From the NCBI GenBank assembly GCA_002633005.1, contig NMRA01000012.1, positions 1,418,357 to 1,482,356 on the forward strand: a stretch of 64,000 nt of DNA. The letters run 5' to 3'. Positions within the stretch are counted from its first letter, which is position 1. Each line of letters opens with the position of its first letter. Origin of the DNA: Phoronis australis. Its lineage: Eukaryota; Phoronida; Phoronidae. The position numbers and the translations under genes were made by a program. Below the pieces are notes generated by a model. It saw only the letters and a program-made list of their open reading frames with translations. It was not told the DNA's origin and ran no database searches. Positions 31,480 to 41,880 of the stretch are shown here, one piece after another.

Positions 31480-33267
31480 ATAGACCCTATTCACGCGGCG
31501 GCCATTAAGATCCAAAGCGAGGCTCACTGCGATAAACAAGGCGAAAGCAGACATTGCGTGAGTTAAATAGCCGGTCTTTCGAGTCCAACCTGGATATTAG
31601 ATTTTAATGATGTGTCGACAATTAACCACAGAGACGTAGAAAATTACATTAGAGAACAAGTTAAGGCGCCAAAGAGTTGTCTGACGAAAGGGTTAATTTT
31701 TTTCGGAAAACTAGGTTCGAAACATGAAAAGTAAATATGACCAAATTGCGGCGATCGTAGTGTTACGGATTAGGTATTATGCTGAATGCAGGGTTACGTT
31801 TTTTTCTTGTAAATTGTTGATCAAAATACTTTCTACGCGGACCAGGTCATCTGCTCGTATTGTTGACGAGTTGAAGACATATTCGACAGTGGTGTCTGTC
31901 ATGTGCACGGCAATTAGTCACATCTGGTTTTATTTGTTGATCAAGAATATTAACATCAAGCATAGCCCGACCCTGTGCACTCACTGGGACTAACAGTTGA
32001 TTTGTCATTGGTCTGAAAGAATAATTGATGTTATTAAATATATTTTCATTAAAATAAAAAACCAGGCTCGTAATTGAAAATAAAAATTATTTGACCATCA
32101 ATGCTTTCTTGGTTGTGAATTCTCACGTCTATTTCATGTGTTAGATTTCAATATCAATCTGGACCAAGTTGAATTTTAAAATTAAAACACCTAATTCGTT
32201 CGTCCAAAACATAACATCGTTTTAGAACTCAATTTCAGTTAACTGGACAATGCAATCATAGTTATCATGTTTCTGCAGAAGCCTCTTTCATCCGAGGGGA
32301 ACGGTTCCAGTGCCTACTAAGAGGCGATTTTTCGCCGAGTGAGGGCGGGAACAATCTACCTCCCGATCACCATCAATAGGACCCCCGCCCTGTTGCAAGC
32401 TCTCATAGGCTCTGCCTCAATTTAAAGTAGCCTTTTGTGCTCTTAAAAATTGTCACCTGTGTACGGTTACAGGTGATGCGATTTTTCACTAGGGGAATTT
32501 TTATGCCTCGTGGGGGGAATTTCGCGTGATATTTCAATATGTTTGAGAGGGGAATAGGGCCGATATTGGGCCTCAAATTTGAGGGATTGAGGGCCCAGTC
32601 CTTTTTGGAAAAAAAAATAATGTTTCAACCCGTAGCAGGGGCGGATCCAGGTTTTTCAGTTGGGGGGGGGCGGGGCACAGGAATAAGCAACATTTCGGCA
32701 GATGCGCGCGCCCAGCCTAAACTCTGGGGATGCAGGGGTCTTGAATTCTTGGGTTTGCGGACCTGTTGACTAAAAAAAACGGTAAACGGGGTTCATTCAG
32801 GGCCTATGCGTTGTTTAATTATTCACCCCCCCCCAAGACCCGCCCTGGTTGCGCACGTGTGCTAGTCAGCAATTCGCACTCGAACTCAAAAATGGGATCT
32901 GATACAATTTTAGGGGCATACCCCCCCTCTCCACCCCTAAATCCGTAGTCATGAAAACACAGCCTGGCTGGCCCATTCTCCGGTCGTTACTATGATGCTT
33001 AACAACTGACTGACATGCGACAAAATATGATCGAAACATTTATAAATTTTACACGAACATATTTTGCTTCGTCGCGGCAACGACCCAACGCTTCTGAATC
33101 TCAACGTCTTTAGAGATTGTGAAGCAGACAGTTGCGTGTCCGTATTTTTGCTAGCCGTTCGCGGAACAACTCGGTTTGAAACACAGAACTATGCCGATAA
33201 GCTAACAGAGCTATCGTAGCGAGCCTCGTTTTGGAATGCGCCTCCTGTCGGCGTGAATAGGGTCTAT
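31480..33267. mobile_element. Transposon nested in the Kolobok-like element, ATAGACCCTATTCACGC ends
   Basis: ATAGACCCTATTCACGC at 31480 is inverted at 33251-33267, and similarity continues inward (CGAGGCTCACTGCGATA / TATCGTAGCGAGCCTCG), giving arms of about 55 bp. No coding content. A G-rich MITE is inserted in it. No clear target duplication. Confidence 0.65.
32636..32948. mobile_element. G-rich hAT-like MITE
   Basis: Begins CAGGGGCGGATCCAGG, with a run of G soon after, and ends CCACCCCTAAATCCG. Resembles the ends seen at 15002 and 36076. This makes a third level of nesting. Confidence 0.5.
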
Positions 33268-33989
33268 AGCTGGCTTCTCAAAACATTTGCACTAAAGAAC
33301 ACTCTAAATTGTATCTAATGAGACAGACAATGTTTCAGTTTTATATAAGCATTGGTTAGGGTGAAACAGAACGCACAATAATAAACATCAACGTCACTGT
33401 GGCAATTTGCAATCATCCCGACTTACGAGTGCTCACCCGGCGAAGACTTCACAGGTCGATCGTTAGGTTTCACAGGCTATCAGTTCGAACCGGAATACAC
33501 TAATAAAGAAATAATAGAGAGGCTACGTGAACGTTCATAGACAATGCAACTTATGGATAGTTCCGAAAACCGTTTGAATGACTTGTCATGGTGTCAGTGA
33601 GCTAACTGCACTATAACGGAAACGCTTCTGACGCTTGCGTTTGCTGCAACGAAATTCCGCAAGTAAAACGCCTTCTTGGAAAAGCTCAGATGTGTTTCAC
33701 GGATCATCCTGATTTTGCACCGCATCTAAACAGAGGTGTGCTTATGACGTTTTTAGAGTTGAGAACAAGAACTGGCAAAAACACCCTACACCCAGAAGAC
33801 CAAACAGAAGCCTCACGAATGAGTCAGTCATCAAACAGGTTATACAAAACCTCTTGAATTAATTTAATTGTTTATGTTTTCATGGCGAACTACAATTTTC
33901 CATTATTAAAAACTGATCAACAACCGATCCGACGAAATGCAGGCCACTGACAGATACTCAGAAGTTTCGCTGGCCTCATACTTAATATT

Positions 33990-34139
33990 AACGGCGTATC
34001 TTTCATTCTTCACTCCCGCGAGCCACTTCCGAAGCATTATGACTACCCGAGGAAATCGAAAAAGCGATTTACCCGCTTTCCTCGGAGCTTCAAATTTTGC
34101 ACAAGCGGGAACGATACACCACACCATAGCAGCACTCAT
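33990..34139 (-). pseudogene. THAP-domain N-terminal exon of the Kolobok-like element
   Basis: From 34139 down: MSAAMVWCIVPACAKFE, then SLFRFPR and LRKWLAGVKNERYAV. C-x4-C followed by FRFPR and KWL is the first half of a C2CH THAP zinc finger, a DNA-binding domain found at the N-terminus of Kolobok and P transposases. The second half (VC..HF) is not in frame here, so it would come from another exon or is lost. Confidence 0.62.
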
Positions 34140-34744
34140 TCTGCAGAAGAACCACTGACGTCACTGCGTCTTTTCTCACCTTCCTCGCAGGTTAACGCGA
34201 TACCTCTCGGCGAGGCATGATCGACCGTATACGCGGTGATGTGGATATAGACCGATTAAGACGATAAAAAAGATTAATTAAATCAGGTGGCAAACTCCTT
34301 TAACAAATTCGCGTTTCAGAAAATTGGTAAATCGCCGTTTGTGTGAAAAGCTAGCCTGGCGTATTAGCAAGAACTTTGAGGGGCGAGCAATTTGAATACC
34401 GTCATTTTCTGCATAAAGATCCATGTTTAGACAAGCCTAGTGAGCGTACACAAGGAATTTTTCCTCAGACATACCTAGTGCATTTATTTGGAAAAATTCA
34501 TGCTTGAATCCTGAAACATGGGCGGCGCAGCACTGAAGAAAGTGGGTGGGGGAGCTAAAACCTCCCAGCCCCCTGTAGTACACCACCTACAGACCATGGG
34601 CTGCGCAGCACTGAAAAAAGTTGGGGAGCTATATTCCCCAGTCCCCTATGGTGCGCCGCCCATGTGAAACCGTCATTAGAAATGAACACCAAACTCGTAA
34701 ATGAAGTAAATTTTTAGCAAAAGACGTCTACTTGGGTGGCGACA

Positions 34745-35690
34745 ATTATACGTCGGCAATGTTCTGTATTAACTCCCATAGTGAGCAAAATGTCCCGGGA
34801 ATTTTTCAATTGCTCACCGGCTACGTTGATACACCCGAGCGTAGGCTACACTAGTCGCTTCCAAATATAATCCCGGGCGTTTATTTGGATTTGACTTTTG
34901 GTCGGTGAAGGGATTTTCAAAATGTGTGACCTGGACCTTTAGGTAGAAAACTCTGTCATACAACTTTGGCTTATTTGTGTTCATGTGCATGTTTGTACGT
35001 TCCTGGTGTGTGTAGGCTCCAGGGCTTACTTGAGTGTTGCTATAGTGCATATAGAGCCCTGCACATGTACACGCAGTTTTTCCAGTATAAACCACGATAA
35101 ATTCTGCATTCTGTGTTTCACGTCATATCACTATCAGAATTCTTAAAACAAGCTGGGGCTATAAACTATGATGGGGCGGATTGGGTGGGTGAGGGGTGTT
35201 ACCTAGAATCTTCGGCCCAGCTGTCGCCCAAGATAGGTACCTCACTGTTGCGCTCACATTTGTTACGGCCACCCAACCTCTTTCCCAGTTAAGTTGAAAC
35301 CTTCCTACGCCTTTAGGATATCCGGTGAAGTTGACAGGATTCTCAAATTTTACCACACTATTCCTGTCACAGCTAGGCTACCTCTTGACAACTAAGAAGG
35401 GATCATCCGCAGAGCAAAAGAGCAAAAAGTTAGATGGTCGAAATCCCGTGGACTCATCACCATATGGCATAGTCTTCAGGGCTTATTATATCATGATTTA
35501 TACATACTCCCCTACCGCGGAATGTCTCGGTAATTGATTTTCATTTGACGTTAATCTGGTAGTGAATAACCCGAGATTGGGACCTGATATATACTTATGT
35601 AGCATCAAAACAGCCCAGGCAGTTCTTAGTATTTTGTTGATATGGATTCCACTCATATTCTTCTGTTGATATGCGATGCGTGCAGACTGT
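34745..35690. other. Extra DNA in the duplicated block, nothing recognised
   Basis: No counterpart in the source block between 13685 and 13850. About 34860-34890 (CCGGGCGTTTATTTGGA) resembles the interior of the MITE at 40594-40966. The ORFs are short and without domains. Confidence 0.45.
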
Positions 35691-36075
35691 CCTCCCATTG
35701 AAAGGAAACACATGACAGCGATTGCTAAAGGACCACTTTGATGAGCCTGTTTGGTAGTGCCGGTATTCATTATTCATCTTAAAACCCTTCGATAACAACT
35801 CTTCGTTGGACAACGGAAATCCTGCAGTTGTCCGAAAAATCATGCAATACCCCGGTATGACAGACATGGCGATAGGTTTGAGAATCGTCATCCAGATAAT
35901 AAACACCTTATTAGCAGTCAACCGTCCGTCTTCTAGATTTTGTTACCACTTTTGTACCTATCAGATTCAATTTTGAATCTCTAGAACAAGACATGAATTG
36001 AATTTATTTGAGTTTTATCACAAGTTACAGTGCTGTTGTTTTAGTGGAATGCAGTTATTATTTTGATGTTTTAAG

Positions 36076-36222
36076 GTGGGGGGGGGGCAAAGGGGCCATG
36101 CTTCTCCTACAAAATTCTCCCACATTCTATTTGGCAGTCCGGGGGTGCGAATATCTGACGGGCAAAATCCTGGCTAATACTCTGCCCGGGCCCCCCTAAC
36201 TCAAAATCCCGGATACGCCCCT
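36076..36222. mobile_element. G-rich hAT-like MITE remnant (relative of 15002-15113)
   Basis: GGTGGGGGGGGG ... CTGGCTAATACTCTG ... CGGATACGCCCCTGG. Same interior words as 15002-15113 (CTGACGGGCAAAAT, GGCTAATACTCTG). Confidence 0.5.
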
Positions 36223-39170
36223 GGTAATGACACCAACATTTTATCTTACTCTTTATTAGGTCGCTTCTACGGGTCAATCCACAAAGGTCGCACACTTTTA
36301 ATTTATTGCCATGTTCCTGTGTTTCCTGAGGAGCAATAATGTCAACCATTCCTAAACCTTCCTCACCTGTTTAGATTTGAACTCATTAAATGTATATATA
36401 TATATGTATATTTAGCAGAAGGTATGAGGATTTTTCACGCTTTGTCACTCTGCCAATATTTGAGGAACGTGACCACGTCCTTTTTTGAAAAAATCATCAA
36501 AAGTGAATGGGAACCTTGAGCGTTTTATTGAGAACGGTGAGATTTTTTAGTCTTAAACGATGCACAGTAAAGCCAACTGCATTGGACTGGATTATGTACG
36601 GGTGCCGTTGACATACAACAAATAATTTTGAAATTTGTAGACATTTTTTTGGTTTACAATAATTAAAAGTGTATTTTGCTGTAATTGTTCATTTGTTCTC
36701 AGCGTCATTTTTTCATAAAATACCCATCAAGTAGGGAATATTTAATGACACTGAGACGACCAGACTCCCCAATGCCATGCTGTGGCGCCGTACAGGTCGT
36801 CATCTTCGCCTTCATCCTTAAAGACGATGTTCTATTGTCTCCATTTATTTGAGGGAAATCTCACACTTATTTAATTGTGTGATTAAATGCATATTGTTCT
36901 CAGAAGCAGGGTACTAAGAAAATCTAACATTCCTGATGGTTCATTTTTTTGATGAAAGAAATCTAATGTCTTCTGCGCTGAGAAGGGAATCGTATGAATC
37001 ACAGATTTAGAATAAGTCCTGGTCAATCAATTACATTTCGTTTTTCAACTATGGGTCTTATGAATACGATATATCAGTTGTTTGTTTCGCTAAACTTGAT
37101 AGAAGTATTCATATTTAATATTCACATAAACTGATCAGATTTAGTGAAATCGTGAGATACACAATTTACTACTCCATGCCCACTTCCAATCAAGAACAAC
37201 CTTGAACCATGCTTCTGGTATAAGATCACTCATTAGCATCAATAATCATCCTCTAATAATTTCGGCTCTACAGTTTAGTCACATAATATTCACTAATATG
37301 CCAACAAACATGGTTAATATTTTTCACCATGTCAAGAGTGAACAAAACAATAAAATGTCCAGGTAGGTAACACGATTCTCCTCATAGTACTTGGAGAGTT
37401 ACTAACCGACTGATCACCGAAGATGAAACTTCTCGTCATCGTATTTAAGCTTGATAATTCCGGCTGCTGTATTGTTTTCGACCTCTTGTTATTACCCATC
37501 GTTTGACCATTGAAGTTATGACTTCCTACCGGCGGTATACGACTGTTATTTAATAGAATGTCTCTCGCTGACCAATGACTAGACTTGTTTTAGGAGGGCT
37601 TGTGTATATCCCGTGAAGAAAGACATCTAGGTCTTAGTGTTGTATCCATGTGGTAAACATACATGTGGTTTCCGCATCCTTGTCTTCTGCAGGGCCAGGT
37701 CGCGTTAGACGTCTTAAATGGACACTTTTTTGTGTAAGTAGCCTTATAATTACTGTGTAAAACGGTACGATTTGTAGTAAATCGAAAGAAAGTATTTTAA
37801 GAGTTGGCGTCAAAGGAATTCAGCAAAAGTTTGTACTTGCAGTCTTTCTAGTGGTTAGTGACCACGACCCTCAGAACTAATCTCTGTACTTAAGTCTTTA
37901 TTGGAGGACGACATGTATCTGATTTGGTCCCAGCGCCGTACACTATCCAGAATAGCTTCCTTAAGTACCTTATTGCAAGTTTCTGCATTGCATGTCTCTC
38001 TCTGGCGTATTAAGACCGAAATTGAATTGAAACACAAAAAATCTCATCAGTGTATGGTAACGCGATGAAAGTTTCTTACTCGGTATTGGGAGTTTCTTTT
38101 GAAATATACTATTTTCTAGAAATTTAAATGTATAAATGTGATATGAACAACAAGCAAATCGTCCAATTTACAGGAAACTAAATTCCATGAACTGAACTGA
38201 CCCCCAACTTTCCCTGACTGACACAATAGCCCACATTCGTAAAGGCCCAGTTGCGTTTACATTGGTGCCTGGCAAAATAGACACCCCTGAATATCAATGT
38301 TCACTGTACCAACCTTGAAAAGAAAAAATCCCTTGTTGCATGGAATGAAATGCAGTGTTTAACAATGGTCACGTGACACGTGATGACCTGACATTGTTTG
38401 TATACCGTGAATAAATTTTCTACACCCGAGGTCGAGGTCGAGTAGCGAATTTCTCAAGAAAGCCGTGTTTGTGACTGAATAGCAAATTTTTAAGGCAATA
38501 TTTGGCGTTGCGTTTCATCACTTGATCATGATGAAGATTGACATTCGTTTCAAGTGGTTTACAAATTTTTTCAAAGTGGCCACTGGTGCTCATTTCTCAC
38601 CGGTATTATCACATTTGTCGACCGACTAGCATTGTGGAAAGTTAAAAACATATCAATTTTAATAAAAAAATGTAAAAAATGCATTTAAAAGCACAACTCT
38701 CTACACTGCCTGTAATTGCAAAGCCTGCTTAATATTACTGACAGTGAATTATGAGTAATGATAGAAGTGTAGAAATGAAAAAATAGAAGTATGAATCCCT
38801 AGTGCAAAGTCGCCCTTCCACAGGAAGCGAACGTTCTCCAACAGCACTTGTCTACTAAGTGAGCGATTGATGATCAAGTGAAAAGGACTAATTAAATGGT
38901 CACTTTGAACTGCAACTCTTTTCCTTATTTTTATACATATGAAATATTTGAACATCAAACTAATAGGGACCAAAAATGCTCACGCAATTAATAAAAATGA
39001 CAATCTACCCCCACATGTTAATTTCAGTACAGTCACTGCAACAATTGCATGCGACCTCACAAAATTGCAGCTAATCGTGTGGCGCTGCATTCGAGATACG
39101 GGGTAAGCAAATTCGCTCCAGGGGACGAACTTACGTCGTTTTTTTTCCTATTGATTTAGTCGTAGCTTAC

Positions 39171-39379
39171 CAAAACCCGCCTGATGAGTTGACTTTGCAG
39201 AGAAAGTTCATCTGGAACCCTGTGGTGAAACTGGGCCAGAAGTTGGACCTGTTATTAAATGGGTGACTCAGATCTATCAGCTTTGTCTCCTCAGACTTGT
39301 CCTCATCATGAGAGTCAACTTGGTACACGGAGCATTACAACACGAGAAGAAAGGCCGCGGCAGTGATGAGCGTGTTCAT
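39171..39379 (-). pseudogene. Cyclase copy 3, exon 1 only, with nonsense codon
   Basis: The same 209-nt exon as copy 2, with start ATG (39377-39379) and donor GTAAGC intact. Codon 15 is TAA (about 39335-39337) where copy 1 has TTA, cutting the signal peptide after MNTLITAAAFLLVL. Further changes lose the SGCRG cysteine region. Exons 2 and 3 are absent from 29.7-39.2 kb, so this is a deletion pseudogene. The upstream CCAAT box (39471-39478) persists, but the TATA-like box is gone. Confidence 0.88.
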
Positions 39380-39598
39380 GCTGTTCGTTCATGACCCTAA
39401 CTTACTACGGTCTACTAAGCGAGTCACCACACTTATGGAAAAACTGAAAAAGTTGATTTCTCTGAACGATAACCAATCAGGTTGCCGTATTTTGGCTCCA
39501 GGATGTCAGAAATATTTGATTTACAACTTGGAGGACCGTCCCCTGCTTGGTCGTTGGAATTAATCACGGTGCAGTTCGTTAAAAAGTCGTGCAATTTT

Positions 39599-40018
39599 TT
39601 AGAATATATTAAGCATGAAAGTTTTGAGACATCCATTTTGAAATATTGAAGAGAAATTAAAACGAACACTGGAGCGACGTTGCGCCCGCATCCCGCTGGC
39701 TTCAGTTTGTCTACTGATGTTATGTTGGGCCTGACAAGTATGCGCCGTCTTAGTCAGATGATGCGGCATATCAGCAAGGGTTCTATCCCCAAAATGGGAC
39801 AATTGAAACCTGAGACCACCATTTTTATTCAGTGACGACTGTTCTATCGGCTCGTGTAAAGTTTCCTTCACACCTCTCCTAAACCAGCCCTTCTCAAAAT
39901 CCAAGGTGACTACCTCCTCCGTCTGTACCAAAATCCGTGTCCCGTGATCCACTAGGTGACTAAAATAGCGGAATCCTTTGAACTTAACTAGGGCCACGAC
40001 GTTTAGATCAATGCGCAT
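39599..40018 (-). pseudogene. Possible C-terminal fragment of a GIY-YIG-type retroelement protein
   Basis: The open frame from 40018 contains WFRRGVKETL, SLNKNGGLRFQLSH and ADMPHHL. The pattern (R)xVKEaI..R...PSLN(K/R)(D/N)GG is typical of the end of GIY-YIG nuclease-linked proteins of retroelements. The nuclease core itself is not seen upstream on this strand. 139 codons without a stop, but partial at both ends. Moderate guess from one motif. Confidence 0.4.
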
Positions 40019-40593
40019 TATTACTTTTCTCTTTCTTTACAAACTACTTGCCTTTTTGAACAGAGTTTTGTACCTCGGCCGAAATCAGAAAAAATTGTCG
40101 ACGGCACTCGTTTAGTTACGTGACTTGAGTTCCTTGTACGCAAGTTCAGGAACGATTCCTGACTGCCGGTCATGTTATGCTTGAAAACGTATTGATAACA
40201 ACTGAGCATAAAACCGTTGTTTAAGTTTTGGTTATTGAAAGTTGAGACTGCCTGTTAGATACCTACTTAATTACCTGCCAACGCTCTTATTTGTCCAGCA
40301 GTTTCCAATTGTACTTTATCTAGTAGCATCTGTAAAGTTGTCTTTTCCTTTTGGAAAATCGTTACATTTTTGACTTGTTCAATTGACGACGGAACCACTT
40401 GTCTGTTTAGCAAACCACTTGTGTATGTGTCAAATCACCTAATTTGGGACGATTATGAATTTTGAGCCTTTTCACTGCTCGTGCAAAACCACACAAAATA
40501 TGATCAGTCCAGCACTGTAGTCAATGTAATGTGCTAATTCCACAGCACATTTCAAAGCTACAAAATAGATGTTTGCCTCCTTTATATTTATCA

Positions 40594-40966
40594 TACCGGG
40601 AATTTCCGTAGATAAGCCCATGGGCGTGTATTCGCGGAAAATGAAAATTTTCAGGCGTTTTAGCATCACCAAATAAACGTCCGGGCGTTTATTCGGAAAA
40701 CCATATTTTTGCTTGCCTTGACACCCTTTTACTTAAAACTGCGTTTTAATTTTTTGTTAATAAATGCATAATTCGCCTTGTTCGTTTTTATACAAAATAA
40801 ATGCTCCACAAAACTGAATTTGTGACAAAAAGTTGACGCTGAGTGGGCTTTCAGATGTCCCACTGTCTGAACACTTCACAGCATAAGTTTTAATACCAAA
40901 TAAACGCCCATGGGCGTGTATTTAGCATAAAGGCCATGGGCGGGCTTATCTATGGAAAACCCGGTA
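40594..40966. mobile_element. MITE with TACCGGG ends
   Basis: TACCGGGAATTTCCGTAG..ATAAGCCC at the left is inverted as GGGCTTAT..CTATGGAAAACCCGGTA at the right (373 bp). It contains internal repeats AAATAAACG-CC-GGGCGT. No coding content and no clear target duplication. Confidence 0.7.
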
Positions 40967-41844
40967 ACCCTTATTTGCAAATTTTGGATAGGCAGTTGGA
41001 CTGATTAGTATTAGTTGATCACATTTTTGTAAATGTCACTGCATCCTGAATTTCTACTGAAGAATGTAATTGTATCATTATATGAAGGTGTATACCTTTG
41101 GATGAATGTCTGATTAAATTCTCCACAACAACTGTGAGAGACCCATGGTCTAAAATCTTCGTCATCTGGTCCATACCCTTTTTAATCACCATAACGCCAA
41201 AAATTAATTGACATTGCACATTAATTAGTTGACTAATTAGTTAATTAAGCAGCCAATTAATTCATGAAGGGTTTCATTGTTACGTTCTTTGGTAACACTC
41301 TTGGTTTTAGAATTAGAAATATTTTTAAACCTGTCTTATGCGAAATGATAATTATTTAAGAAAGTAAATTACTTATCTTTTGGTGCTGGTGCACCACGAA
41401 TAATAAAAAATTAATGTGAAGAAAAATGATATTAAATCCAGTTAAATTTGAAAATATTTGGAGTTGCGTTCAATGAATATTATTTGTGTTTAAGTTTCGA
41501 CTGATCTAACTTTGCGTTAAAGTTCGTTTTATGAAGTTTTTAATTAAAATGACTATTTTTAATGAGTAACGCCCGTGTGGAGAGTGAGGGAGGAATATTG
41601 GTACCCCTGCAGAAGCAAACTTTTACTTTCACTCTGTAGTTTTACACCATGTATTTTGTTTCGTTTTGTGTCCCACAGTATTCAGAATAATATTTAAAAA
41701 TTTACAGTGCTACGTATTGAATGGTGAAATTTAATTGTAGCAAAAAGCTTTCAGGCAAAACATAGCAATCATTATGTGCTGGAAGTTGTGTATTCTTGGA
41801 TATATTTCCAACCTATAAAGTCAAATAACAACACGAGCATTTAT

Positions 41845-41880
<36 letters not shown>

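Larger units (their letters stand above)
30549..34299. mobile_element. Kolobok-like DNA transposon, 3.75 kb, with nested elements
   Basis: Ends are AGGAGAATGCCACC / GGTGGCAAACTCCT, flanked by TTAA on both sides (30545-30548, 34300-34303). The paralogous locus reads GCCTTTAACAAATTCGC at 13401-13417, the uninterrupted TTAA site. A THAP N-terminal exon lies 160 bp inside the right end on the - strand. The end sequence (AGGNG....CNACC) is related to that of the elements at 9104 and 24028. A second transposon is nested at 31480-33267. No complete transposase is recognised in 30840-31150, where both strands are open. Confidence 0.82.
29663..39592. repeat. Segmental duplication of the cyclase copy 2 locus, with internal deletions
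   Basis: Blocks of 8797-22690 recur here in the same order and orientation: 8797-14250 (as 29663-36075), 15005-15270 (as 36075-36373) and 19337-22690 (as 36373-39592). Missing are 14250-15005 (exon 3) and 15270-19337 (the rest of intron 2, exon 2 and the end of intron 1). Extra DNA here is the Kolobok-like element and about 1 kb at 34745-35690. Confidence 0.85.
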
